From the NCBI RefSeq assembly GCF_016858305.2, contig NZ_CP074436.1, positions 2,624,001 to 2,688,000 of the forward strand: 64,000 nucleotides of DNA, in the 5' to 3' direction. Made by a program: the position numbers and the translations under genes. The notes beneath the pieces were generated by a model, which saw only the letters and a program-made list of their open reading frames with translations, did not search any database and was not told the DNA's origin. Origin of the DNA: Polaribacter sp. Q13. GTDB taxonomy: Bacteria; Bacteroidota; Bacteroidia; Flavobacteriales; Flavobacteriaceae. This document shows, piece after piece, positions 1 to 7,540 of this stretch (position 1 is the stretch's first letter; each line of letters begins with the position of its first letter).

Positions 1-111
1 AAGAGCAGCACTATTATTGTCTCTAGCAATTCCTTGAAAAACCATACCAGATTGTGCAAAACTTGCTAAAGAGATAAATAATAAAATAAGAGTAATTTTT
101 AGTGATTTCAT
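1..111 (-). CDS. Secreted protein, N-terminal part only (runs off the left edge)
   Basis: Only the first 37 codons are in the window, reading leftward from the ATG at 111. The start MKSLKITLILLFISLASFAQ is a clear signal peptide with a hydrophobic core and a typical flavobacterial cleavage region (SFAQ). The mature part begins with a phrase like FQGIARDNNS, which resembles the N-terminus of many Bacteroidetes surface proteins that begin with FQGIARD or YQAVVRD; this resemblance is from memory. About 90 bp upstream lies a pair of GTCGTGAA repeats that I interpret as a LytTR operator, so the nearby two-component system probably controls this gene. The function of the full protein cannot be judged from 37 residues. 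Confidence 0.7.
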   Translation of the reverse strand, partial: MKSLKITLILLFISLASFAQSGMVFQGIARDNNSAAL

Positions 112-419
112 AATGTGAGGGTTTTAAATTAAATAGGGTTTTTATATAAGTTGTTGAATACAATGATAGGTGTTACCAATTTTTTTACAAAAAAAATGTC
201 GTGAACTGCCCTGTTTTTGTCGTGAATGAACATTTCACATAAAAACAAGTTCTTATTTACCTCTAAAACTAGGTATAAACACCTGGTACTAGCGGTAATT
301 AATATTTAATTTGAATTTGTATTTTTTTTTGAAAAAAGATCTATTTTAAGTAAAAAAAGGAAGCTATTTACTCTAATTTATCTTTAAGATGTTTTGTTGA
401 AAATAGGTGTTTTAATTTT
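112..419. other. Intergenic region with one operator
   Basis: This 308-bp gap separates the secreted-protein start from the end of the receiver-only gene. Besides the operator at 198-226 I see only AT-rich sequence, with no convincing terminator hairpin and no coding potential. Confidence 0.6.
198..226 (-). promoter_or_regulatory. Putative LytTR operator, copy 1 (21-bp spaced direct repeat)
   Basis: GTCGTGAA occurs at 198-205 and again at 219-226, exactly 21 bp apart, with an identical TTTTT before the second half. A nearly identical arrangement lies at 887-915. Two direct repeats about two helical turns apart are the known form of LytTR-domain binding sites (AgrA, ComE and AlgR class), and a LytTR regulator is encoded at 964-1632. 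The site is about 87 bp upstream of the secreted-protein start at 111, a suitable activator position. The site is seen; its binding partner is inferred. Confidence 0.6.
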
Positions 420-815
420 TTAGTTACAAGCCTTAATCAGCAATTCTTTTTTTAAAGCAACAACATTAAGTGCTAACTGTAAAGCAATAAATAATTCCTT
501 TATATTAAAAGGTTTTCCTAGAAAACTAACAGGTTTTATTTCTATCGTTTCTATAAAGGTTTTAACATTACTAAAAGCAGATAAATATATAATTGGCATC
601 TCTAATTGATTCCCTAACCAAATACCTGTTTTACTACCTTCTACTTTAATATCTAAAAAAACAATATCTGGTTGTAAAACTTCTATCTCATGCAATGCTA
701 TTTCTGCATTTGTTTGAGTACCACAAACGTTATACGCCAAAGTTTCTAAAGTTTCTTTTAGCAATTGTTGTATAATTATTTCGTCTTCTAAAATGTATAT
801 CTTTATGGGTTTCAT
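420..815 (-). CDS. Receiver-only response regulator (CheY-like)
   Basis: This 131-residue protein is a single receiver domain. It has the acidic pair E10/D11, phospho-acceptor D55 (motif FLDI), S79 and K101 (GKPF), all at the same positions as in the neighbouring LytTR regulator. Long stretches match that neighbour (for example TGIWLGNQLE), so it looks like a tandem duplicate that lost the LytTR output domain. The start at 815 is an ATG; the longer frame would need a TTG at 827 that lies inside a perfect hairpin. The gene has its own upstream region with a LytTR-type operator (887-915) and a 10-bp stem hairpin (821-847). It probably acts as a phosphate sink or competitor in the same pathway, which is inferred. 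Confidence 0.85.
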   Translation of the reverse strand: MKPIKIYILEDEIIIQQLLKETLETLAYNVCGTQTNAEIALHEIEVLQPDIVFLDIKVEGSKTGIWLGNQLEMPIIYLSAFSNVKTFIETIEIKPVSFLGKPFNIKELFIALQLALNVVALKKELLIKACN

Positions 816-820
816 TAAAA

Positions 821-847
821 ATAACAATGCTAATTTGGCATTGTTAT
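821..847 (-). promoter_or_regulatory. Perfect 10-bp stem hairpin in the leader of the receiver-only gene
   Basis: ATAACAATGC at 821-830 pairs perfectly with GCATTGTTAT at 838-847 across a 7-nt loop. On the minus strand the 3' arm is followed by TTTTA and then the ATG at 815. It could be a terminator of the kinase-regulator transcript, an attenuator, or a protein-binding dyad. Its position between operator and start codon is what makes it notable. Confidence 0.6.
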
Positions 848-886
848 CTCGAAGTTAAAAACTAAATTTTATATTATAAAAAATAA

Positions 887-915
887 GTCGTGAAATGGGC
901 TATTTTTGTCGTGAA
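887..915 (-). promoter_or_regulatory. Putative LytTR operator, copy 2
   Basis: GTCGTGAA at 887-894 is repeated at 908-915, again 21 bp apart. The spacer shares TG at its second and third positions and a closing TTTTT with copy 1 at 198-226. It is about 70 bp upstream of the ATG at 815 and just beyond the end of the LytTR regulator gene, which suggests feedback control of the receiver-only gene by that regulator. Confidence 0.6.
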
Positions 916-963
916 TGTTTTTTTTGAAGCAAAATAAGGCTCTTTTCAATTAAAAAATAGTGG

Positions 964-1632
964 TTAATAAATTTCATCTAAAACTTCTTTAAGATATGTT
1001 TTAGATATGGGAATGTTATTCTTGCCAATCGTTATTTCTTTTGTATTAAATGCAGTAATATAATTTTTATTAATAATATAAGAACGATGTATTTGTATAA
1101 ATGAGTTAGAGTTTACTTGTTCTAAAAAGTCATTAATATTAGCTCTTAATAATTTTTCTGAATGTTTTAAATAAAGTTTTAAGTACTGGTCTTCTTTTTT
1201 AGCAAATAAAATATCCTCAACCAAAATACTAATATTTCTATCTCTATCTTTTACAGTAATTTTATTTGTATTTTTTATTTTGCTAATGGCCAATTCTACT
1301 GCTATAAATAAATCGTTATTTTTAAATGGTTTTACAATATAAGTTGCTGGTTTTGTTTTAATCGCTTTTTTTATAGTTGTCATATCATTAAAAGCGGTTA
1401 AATAAATAAACGGAATTTCTAATTGGTTACCCAACCAAATACCCGTTTGGTTCCCTTCTACTCTAATATCTAAAATGGCAATATCTGGCTTTAGTTGTGC
1501 TATTTCCTTTAACGCAGTCTCTGCATTTGTTGCCATTCCACAAATTCTATATTCTAACATTTCTAAAGATTCTTTTAACAGCTCTTGCGTTATTATTTCG
1601 TCTTCCAAAATGTAAATTTTTATTTTACGCAT
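964..1632 (-). CDS. LytTR-family response regulator
   Basis: The 222-residue protein has an N-terminal receiver domain (about residues 3-120) with E10/D11, phospho-acceptor D55, T79 and K101 all present. It is followed by a LytTR DNA-binding domain (about 125-222) recognisable from the FIQIHRSYIINKNYI stretch and the earlier DILFAKKEDQYLKLYL stretch. Length and order are normal for the family. The gene starts 3 bp after the stop of the histidine kinase at 1636-4653, so the two form an operon and a cognate pair. LytTR proteins bind direct repeats two turns apart, and two such sites are present at 198-226 and 887-915. The physiological output is unknown. Confidence 0.95.
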   Translation of the reverse strand: MRKIKIYILEDEIITQELLKESLEMLEYRICGMATNAETALKEIAQLKPDIAILDIRVEGNQTGIWLGNQLEIPFIYLTAFNDMTTIKKAIKTKPATYIVKPFKNNDLFIAVELAISKIKNTNKITVKDRDRNISILVEDILFAKKEDQYLKLYLKHSEKLLRANINDFLEQVNSNSFIQIHRSYIINKNYITAFNTKEITIGKNNIPISKTYLKEVLDEIY

Positions 1633-1635
1633 TTA

Positions 1636-4600
1636 TTAAAAGTGTAAAGTTAATTTAAATCCATTTGCATTTTCTATATTCATATCTCCCTTTAACTGAG
1701 TTTTCATCATGCCTATAATTTTCATTCCCATAGATTTAGTACTTCTCTCTTTTTCTATAAAATTGCCATTATCAAAATATTCAAATAAATATTTTTCATC
1801 CTTTTTCATAAATTTTATAGTTATTTCCGGACAATCTACATTCGCAAAAGCATGCTTGTTAGAATTGTTTATCAACTCGTTAAGCAAAAGGGATAAAGGC
1901 GTAGCTTTATCCATATTTAAAGTAGAATTATCTATATTTAAACGGTATTTAACATTAAGAGGAAATAACGTTTTATAATGTATAATAATGTTTTCAATAT
2001 TTTCTTTTAAAAAAACAACATCCTGGTTATTAAAACTATACAACACATTGTGAATACCTGCAATAGATTCTATTCTATTTTGGCTGTCTTGTAGTTTTGC
2101 CTTTAATTCTTCATTATTACTTCTTATTATTTGTAAACCTAACAAGCCCGAAATAATTTGAAGATTATTTTTAATTCGATGATGAATTTCTAACATCATC
2201 GCAGTTTTTATTTTTGCCTCATTTAAGGCTATTTCATTTTTTGCATATAAATTTTGTCTTTCTTTATATTGATAAAACAAATACAGCACAATGCTTGCTA
2301 GCAGTATTGATAAAAGCCCCAAAAACCACCAAGCTTTATAAAAAACCTTTTTAGAAATAACTCTTAACTCTAATGTTTTACCTATTTTTTTCCTCGCCCC
2401 ATTTAATGCTTCTATTTGTAAAATATATTCCCCTGCTTTTAAATTTGCAAATAGAATTTCATTTCCCGAAAATTTTGTAAACCATTCAGATTTGTTTTTG
2501 TTATCTAACAAACGATACCTATACCGAACATCTTTAGGATTTATTTTACCAAACACAGACATTGTTGCAGAGAATCGTTGATATTCTGAGGGCAAAACAA
2601 TTTCTTTTGTGTTTTTTAAAAACTTAGGAGATGTGTTAATTTTCCATCTATTTTCTTCAGCATCAAAAAATGAAATTGATGTAAACTCTGGTTGCGCTTC
2701 TAAGTTACTCTCTACCAACACCTCTGGATTAAAAAAACTAAGACCTTTGTAACTCCCCATTAAAACATTGCCTTTAGAATCTTTATAAGAGCTATATCTA
2801 TTGCCTTCTAGCTCATAAACACCATCTTTTTGAGTAAACCTAACTACCTTTTTTGATGCATAATTTATAGAAACAACACCTGTATAGGTATTTAACCATA
2901 AATTTTTATTGTTATCGGCAATCATACCAACAATAGAGCCCTTCAATTCATCTTCATAGAAAAGATTTAGTTTTTTATTTACAGTGTCGTATTTAAAGAT
3001 TGTACCAAAATTAGTAGAAACTAAAACGCCGTATCCTTCTTCAAAAGTTATAGAAAGTAAATCATTTTCATTTTCGAACTTATAGGTCTTAAAAGTTCCG
3101 TTTTCATATTCAAAAATCCCTTCTGTTGTAGTTGCAAATATTTTTTCACCATTAGTTGCAAATTCTTTTACTTTAACTACTTCAGAATTTTCTATTTTAG
3201 TGTACGTTCTTCCTGTAATACTGTATTTAAAAATACCCCCATTTTGATTGGCGGTAAAAATGGTATCATTTAATTTAATTATTTCTTCTCCATTTATCCT
3301 TGTGCTACGGTCTTTTATTACGTTATAATTAGCATCTAAAGTGTATAAATTATTAGAATCATTTATAATAATTGTATTGTCTTTTTCTAGATAAATATCT
3401 CTAGAAAAATTAATTGTTATTTCTTTATTGTCTAATAAAAACTGAATCTTTTTCTCTGTATTGTTCTTAATATCTACAATATAGACGCCTTCATTATCTG
3501 TAGCTACAATATATTTAGAATCTGTTAATTGTTTAATTGTTCTTACACTTTTTTCTTTTAAAAAGGTTTTAATTTTGCTTTCTTTAAAGAAATAAGATTC
3601 TAATGTATTCCCACTTAAAACAACTAAATCTTTACCAAAATCTTTGAAACTTTTTTTAGAAAAATTCTTAATTTTAACTTCATTTATTAATTCTGGTTCA
3701 AAATTATTAAAACTATAAAATTTAAAAACCTCATAATTTCCCGCTATATATTCTAAATAAGCTTCGTTATAATCTTTATTAAAATCTAATAATTTAATTA
3801 ATTCAGAATTACTGTTTGTATTGGGTATTTCAATAAACTTTTTATCTTCTTCTTCAAATTTAAAGGCATTTTTATAATCATCCAAATAATAATAAAATAC
3901 ATCCTTATTTTTAAAAACATTGTGAATTTTCTTTGGAAAAAAAGAAATACCTTCTTTGTTTATAAAATCTTTTTGGGATATTTTCTTAGTAATTCTTCCA
4001 TTTTCATCTAAAAAAAAACCTTCATTTTCAAATAACAACTTTACTATAGAAAATTTATCTGTTGTTCTTGGTTCTTCCAAAAAAGGTTTAACAATTGGAG
4101 TCTCAAAAGAAATAGAATCAATAAACTTTAAATTTAATTCCTCTAGTTCTGCACTGTAAAATTTATCTTGAGACGTTAATAGTAATCGTGTTTTATCATT
4201 TACATAATATTCTTTTGAAATTATATATTTTTCATTAAGAGAAGCATATTCTTCAACAAGATTAATTGCTAATGTTTCTGTATTGATGTAAAAAAGCTCT
4301 GCTCTTTCAGATGTATAATACAGTTTTAAGTACAAACCGAATTCCTTATGTCTAAAAAAATGTCCTTCTTTTATTTTTTTATTGAAAGTATTCGGAATTT
4401 TCAATGTAAAAAAGTTAGCACCATCAAAGCGCTGAATAATCACTTCTTTTTCTCCGAATACGTATTCACTAGAAAGTTTATTCTCTCCTAAAATCCAAAG
4501 CCAATCATTGGTGTCATAAATAGAATAATACGGATTAAAAATTACATAGCCATCTCTAGATGAAAAAGTGTTTTTACCAGATAGTATAGTGTTTTCTCGC

Positions 4601-4653
4601 TGAGACCACAGCATCATATTAGAAAATAAAAGTATAAAAAGAAACCTTTTCAA
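1636..4653 (-). CDS. Periplasmic-propeller sensor histidine kinase (HisKA_2 type)
   Basis: This 1005-residue sensor begins with a signal peptide (MKRFLFILLFSNMMLWSQ). A long periplasmic region to about residue 690 has propeller-like repeats such as NLWLNTYTGVVSIN, then a Y_Y_Y-type domain (YRYRLLD ... NLKAGEYILQIEALN), one membrane helix near 775-796, and a cytoplasmic kinase core. The phospho-accepting motif is HHRIKNNLQ with H825 the likely acceptor, as in HisKA_2 kinases. The ATPase domain has an N-box (NELINNSNKHAF, about 925-936), a G1-like FDNG and a G2-like KSMGMKI. Its partner is the LytTR regulator 3 bp downstream. A promoter-like TATATTTG lies 29 bp upstream of the start. The ligand sensed is unknown. 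Confidence 0.93.
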   Translation of the reverse strand: MKRFLFILLFSNMMLWSQRENTILSGKNTFSSRDGYVIFNPYYSIYDTNDWLWILGENKLSSEYVFGEKEVIIQRFDGANFFTLKIPNTFNKKIKEGHFFRHKEFGLYLKLYYTSERAELFYINTETLAINLVEEYASLNEKYIISKEYYVNDKTRLLLTSQDKFYSAELEELNLKFIDSISFETPIVKPFLEEPRTTDKFSIVKLLFENEGFFLDENGRITKKISQKDFINKEGISFFPKKIHNVFKNKDVFYYYLDDYKNAFKFEEEDKKFIEIPNTNSNSELIKLLDFNKDYNEAYLEYIAGNYEVFKFYSFNNFEPELINEVKIKNFSKKSFKDFGKDLVVLSGNTLESYFFKESKIKTFLKEKSVRTIKQLTDSKYIVATDNEGVYIVDIKNNTEKKIQFLLDNKEITINFSRDIYLEKDNTIIINDSNNLYTLDANYNVIKDRSTRINGEEIIKLNDTIFTANQNGGIFKYSITGRTYTKIENSEVVKVKEFATNGEKIFATTTEGIFEYENGTFKTYKFENENDLLSITFEEGYGVLVSTNFGTIFKYDTVNKKLNLFYEDELKGSIVGMIADNNKNLWLNTYTGVVSINYASKKVVRFTQKDGVYELEGNRYSSYKDSKGNVLMGSYKGLSFFNPEVLVESNLEAQPEFTSISFFDAEENRWKINTSPKFLKNTKEIVLPSEYQRFSATMSVFGKINPKDVRYRYRLLDNKNKSEWFTKFSGNEILFANLKAGEYILQIEALNGARKKIGKTLELRVISKKVFYKAWWFLGLLSILLASIVLYLFYQYKERQNLYAKNEIALNEAKIKTAMMLEIHHRIKNNLQIISGLLGLQIIRSNNEELKAKLQDSQNRIESIAGIHNVLYSFNNQDVVFLKENIENIIIHYKTLFPLNVKYRLNIDNSTLNMDKATPLSLLLNELINNSNKHAFANVDCPEITIKFMKKDEKYLFEYFDNGNFIEKERSTKSMGMKIIGMMKTQLKGDMNIENANGFKLTLHF

Positions 4654-4681
4654 TATGTAATTTAGATTTAGGGGACATTAC

Positions 4682-4689
4682 CAAATATA
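4682..4689 (-). promoter_or_regulatory. -7 element for the sensor kinase operon
   Basis: Minus-strand TATATTTG matches the Bacteroidetes TAnnTTTG element and would place the transcript start about 25 nt before the kinase ATG. No good TTG is visible at the usual distance, so support is moderate. Confidence 0.4.
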
Positions 4690-4803
4690 TAAAAGTATTT
4701 TTGTTTTTTTCTTTCTGATGAAGATTAATCTATAAAAAAAGTTCTATTATAAATTAAAAAAAGTTTGACTTCAAAAATTGATGCTTTTCTAAAGAACAAA
4801 TTT

Positions 4804-4811
4804 TATATTTG
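4804..4811 (+). promoter_or_regulatory. -7 element immediately before holB
   Basis: TATATTTG ends 3 nt before the holB ATG at 4815, with a TTG at 4778-4780 (23-bp gap). If the usual offset applies, transcription starts at or next to the A of the ATG, giving a leaderless message. Confidence 0.4.
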
Positions 4812-4814
4812 CCC

Positions 4815-5957
4815 ATGCTTTTCAACCAAATTATCGGACAAGAACACATTAAAAAACACTTAAAAGTATCTGCAGAAAACGGCAGAATTCCGCATGCACA
4901 ATTATTTGTGGGTAAAGAAGGAAGCGGAACCTTGCCTATGGCAATTGCGTACGCGCAGTTTTTATTATGTAATTTTTCTGATAATGCTGATGTCTGTAAC
5001 TTAAAATGCGACAAATTACAGCACCCAGATTTGCATTTTACCTATCCTGTAACTTCTAACGATAACGTAAAAAAACATCCTGTTAGCAGTTTGTTTTTAG
5101 AAGATTGGCGCAGTTTTATAGACACCCAACCTTACGGAAGTTTATTTAATTGGCTGCAACATATTGGTGTAGAGAACAAACAAGGAATTATTGGAGTCGA
5201 TGAAGCAGAAGAAGTGGTAAAAAAACTTCGTCTTAAAAGTTACGAAGGTGGTTTTAAAGTGATGATTATTTGGATGGCAGAAAAAATGAACATTGCTGCC
5301 GCTAATAAATTGCTAAAATTAATTGAAGAACCGCCAGAAAAAACGGTTTTTATTTTAATTACAGAAAACGAAGGTCAGATTATAAATACTATAAAATCTC
5401 GTTGTCAGGCGCTACATTTTCCTGTTTTAAGTGAGCAAGATATTTCTAATGCACTAATTGAAAATTATCAAGTTTCCGATAATGATGCTGCTAAAATTGC
5501 ACATCAGGCAGAAGGAAATTTCAACAAAGCACTGCAATTATTACAAAACGATTCTAGCGATCTTGTTTTTGAAGAATGGTTTATTGCTTGGATTAGAACT
5601 GCTTTTAAAGCCAAAGGAAATGCTGCCGTAGTGCAACAATTAATTGAATGGTCGGACACCATTGCCAAAACCGGACGAGAAACTCAGAAACGTTTTTTAG
5701 ACTATTGTTTGCAATTTTTCAGACAAGCTTTATTGCTAAATTATAAATCTGAAAACTTGGTTTTTATGGAATCTAAAACCGGATTCAATCTTTCTAAATT
5801 TGCTCCTTTTGTTCATTCTGGTAATATTCTAGACATCGAAAAAGAGCTAAATGATGCCATGTATCATATAGAGAGAAACGGAAATCCGAAGATAATTTTA
5901 TTAGATTTATCTATGAAACTAACTCGCTTTTTACATAAAAAAGAAGAAACGGTTTAA
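4815..5957 (+). CDS. holB: DNA polymerase III, delta-prime subunit
   Basis: The 380-residue protein is the clamp-loader delta-prime subunit, part of the AAA+ complex that loads the beta clamp onto primed DNA. It opens with MLFNQIIGQEHIKKHL, has a degenerate P-loop (GKEGSGT), a cysteine-rich zinc-binding stretch (CNLKCDKLQHPDLHF), and the LLKLIEEPPEKTVFILIT and SRCQ segments of the clamp-loader fold. I chose the ATG at 4815 over a TTG two codons earlier because MLF is the usual start and because the TTG lies inside the TATATTTG promoter element. The gene is divergent from the sensor kinase. An inverted-repeat element follows its stop. Confidence 0.93.
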   Translation: MLFNQIIGQEHIKKHLKVSAENGRIPHAQLFVGKEGSGTLPMAIAYAQFLLCNFSDNADVCNLKCDKLQHPDLHFTYPVTSNDNVKKHPVSSLFLEDWRSFIDTQPYGSLFNWLQHIGVENKQGIIGVDEAEEVVKKLRLKSYEGGFKVMIIWMAEKMNIAAANKLLKLIEEPPEKTVFILITENEGQIINTIKSRCQALHFPVLSEQDISNALIENYQVSDNDAAKIAHQAEGNFNKALQLLQNDSSDLVFEEWFIAWIRTAFKAKGNAAVVQQLIEWSDTIAKTGRETQKRFLDYCLQFFRQALLLNYKSENLVFMESKTGFNLSKFAPFVHSGNILDIEKELNDAMYHIERNGNPKIILLDLSMKLTRFLHKKEETV

Positions 5958-6045
5958 AAGCTATTTCCAGCTTTCGCTACTCGCTTTTTTTACCCAAAAA
6001 GGTAAAAAAGAGCTCAAACAGACCACTCAATCTGGGCTAAGCTTA
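5957..6045. repeat. REP-like imperfect inverted-repeat element after holB
   Basis: The ends are related inverted sequences (AAGCTATTTCCAG near 5958 and CTGGGCTAAGCTT near 6032). The centre is a strong hairpin at 5984-6010: CTTTTTTTACC, loop CAAAAA, GGTAAAAAAG. I recall similar elements, with the phrase GGGCTA at one end, scattered between flavobacterial genes. It may also end the converging holB and MOSC transcripts. Confidence 0.5.
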
Positions 6046-6068
6046 TTTGTTAACTACTTCTTATTCCT

Positions 6069-6629
6069 TTAACTAATTCCGTTTAAAATTCTTTTAGCCA
6101 CATACAAATCTGCAATGGTTGGGTTTTCTGGACAGCTTTTTATTTGAATAAATTCATCTCCAGATTTCACAAAACCAGTTTGTAAAACCTTAAAATAAAC
6201 ACCACAAAAAGTCGTCTTCCAAAATTTCTTTACAATCGACATTTTATTAAAACGAACACCTAATTTATAACACGGTTCTCTTTGTACGGTTGCTTCTAAA
6301 ATAGTTTCCCCTACTTTAAAAGTATCACCAGCATGAATTTTTGTTTCATCTAAGTCGTCAATAGTTAAGTTTTCTCCAAACATCCCCATTTCGAAATCTA
6401 CATTAGGATAAACAGATTTCCAATATTCATAATGCTTTAAAGAATACCCATAGATAGCTTGTAGCACTCCTCCGTGGTTTTCTCTATCACAAATAGCATC
6501 ACCCTTTACATCTTCAACATCTAAAAAAATAGGATTATCTACCGTATATTTATAAATACCTGTGGTAACTATAGTTCCTTTGTAATTTATTTCTTTTCGT
6601 TCTCCAATATTAGTTGAAACAATTTTCAC
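6069..6629 (-). CDS. MOSC domain-containing protein (YiiM-like)
   Basis: This 186-residue protein fits the MOSC family, relatives of the molybdenum-cofactor sulfurase C-terminal domain. Visible marks are DRENHGG near residue 49, GENLTIDDLDE, GDTFKVGETILEATVQREPC with the conserved Cys of the family, and the CGVYFKVLQTGFVKSGDE segment. YiiM-type proteins reduce N-hydroxylated compounds in complex with partner proteins; that this one does so is inferred. It lies 4 bp after the enoyl-CoA hydratase gene, so the two are co-transcribed, although no functional link is evident. Confidence 0.85.
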   Translation of the reverse strand: MKIVSTNIGERKEINYKGTIVTTGIYKYTVDNPIFLDVEDVKGDAICDRENHGGVLQAIYGYSLKHYEYWKSVYPNVDFEMGMFGENLTIDDLDETKIHAGDTFKVGETILEATVQREPCYKLGVRFNKMSIVKKFWKTTFCGVYFKVLQTGFVKSGDEFIQIKSCPENPTIADLYVAKRILNGIS

Positions 6630-6633
6630 AATC

Positions 6634-7401
6634 TTATTTTTTAAATTTCGCCAACGCTTTTTTTGTGTAATCAGATAAAACTAATTGACCAGAAACAGCA
6701 GCTCTTTCTGCTAACAAATCATCCCATTCTTCAGTTCCTTTCCATAAAACTTTTTTCATTTCTGCCAAAGCCTCAGGATCATAGGATGCTAATTTTTCTG
6801 CTAAAATTTCTACTTCATCATCCAACTCCTTTTGTGTTTCAAAAACCTTTGCATATAAACCCTTTTCTTTTGCCCAATAGGCGCTTTTCCAACTTGTGGC
6901 ATCTAGCGTTAATTCTGCAGTTCCTGCAACTCCTATTTTTCTAGTAACAGCAGGTTCTATTACAAAAGGACCTATTCCTATCGTAAATTCAGATAATTTT
7001 ATAGCTGCATTTTCTGTTACCAAAACATAATCGCAGGCTGCAGCTAAACCAACTCCACCTCCAACAGCTTTTCCTTGAATACTACCAACAATTAATTTCC
7101 CACAAGATCTCATTGCGTTAAGAACATTTGCAAAACCGGCAAAAAATTGTTTTCCTTCTTCCAAATTAGAAATAGCCACCAATTCATCAAAAGAAGCACC
7201 TGCACAAAATGCTTTTTCTCCTTCAGACTTTAAAATAATAACCGAAACTCCATTATTATGGCCTACTGAAATTAATTCGTTGGTTAACCTTGCTAATAAT
7301 TCACTCGGAAAAGAATTGCTAGCAGGATGCCCAAATTCAATCGTTGCTATATTATTTTGAATGTTGGTATATAAACTTCCGTTTTGTCTTGTGGTGCTCA
7401 T
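6634..7401 (-). CDS. Enoyl-CoA hydratase/isomerase family protein
   Basis: The 255-residue protein has the crotonase fold: an oxyanion-hole stretch AFCAGASFDEL, a second glycine-rich segment GKAVGGGVGLAAACDY, and both catalytic glutamates of true hydratases at the expected places (SEFTIGIGP and GTAELTLD). It should hydrate an enoyl-CoA thioester in the cytoplasm. Flavobacterial relatives are often called methylglutaconyl-CoA hydratases of leucine breakdown, but no other leucine genes are nearby, so the substrate is left open. It is the first gene of a two-gene unit with the MOSC protein. Confidence 0.85.
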   Translation of the reverse strand: MSTTRQNGSLYTNIQNNIATIEFGHPASNSFPSELLARLTNELISVGHNNGVSVIILKSEGEKAFCAGASFDELVAISNLEEGKQFFAGFANVLNAMRSCGKLIVGSIQGKAVGGGVGLAAACDYVLVTENAAIKLSEFTIGIGPFVIEPAVTRKIGVAGTAELTLDATSWKSAYWAKEKGLYAKVFETQKELDDEVEILAEKLASYDPEALAEMKKVLWKGTEEWDDLLAERAAVSGQLVLSDYTKKALAKFKK

Positions 7402-7495
7402 AAAATGAATTTTTAGTAAAGTTAACTTTTTATCTTGAATGACATTTAGAAATGTGGTTTTTTAGTCGATTGAGAAACCCAAAAAACTCCGTTAT

Positions 7496-7529
7496 GAGAT
7501 TCCTCCTCGTTCCCCTTTCGGAATAACAG
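7496..7529. repeat. Short intergenic repeat, TTCCTC...TCGGAATGACA family, copy A
   Basis: The stretch AGATTCCTCCTCGTTC followed by TTTCGGAATAACAG resembles the second copy at 13519-13544 (AGATTCCTCTTCTG then TCGGAATGACAC). Both lie between genes and neither is coding. Confidence 0.4.
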
Positions 7530-7540
7530 TTTAATATATT

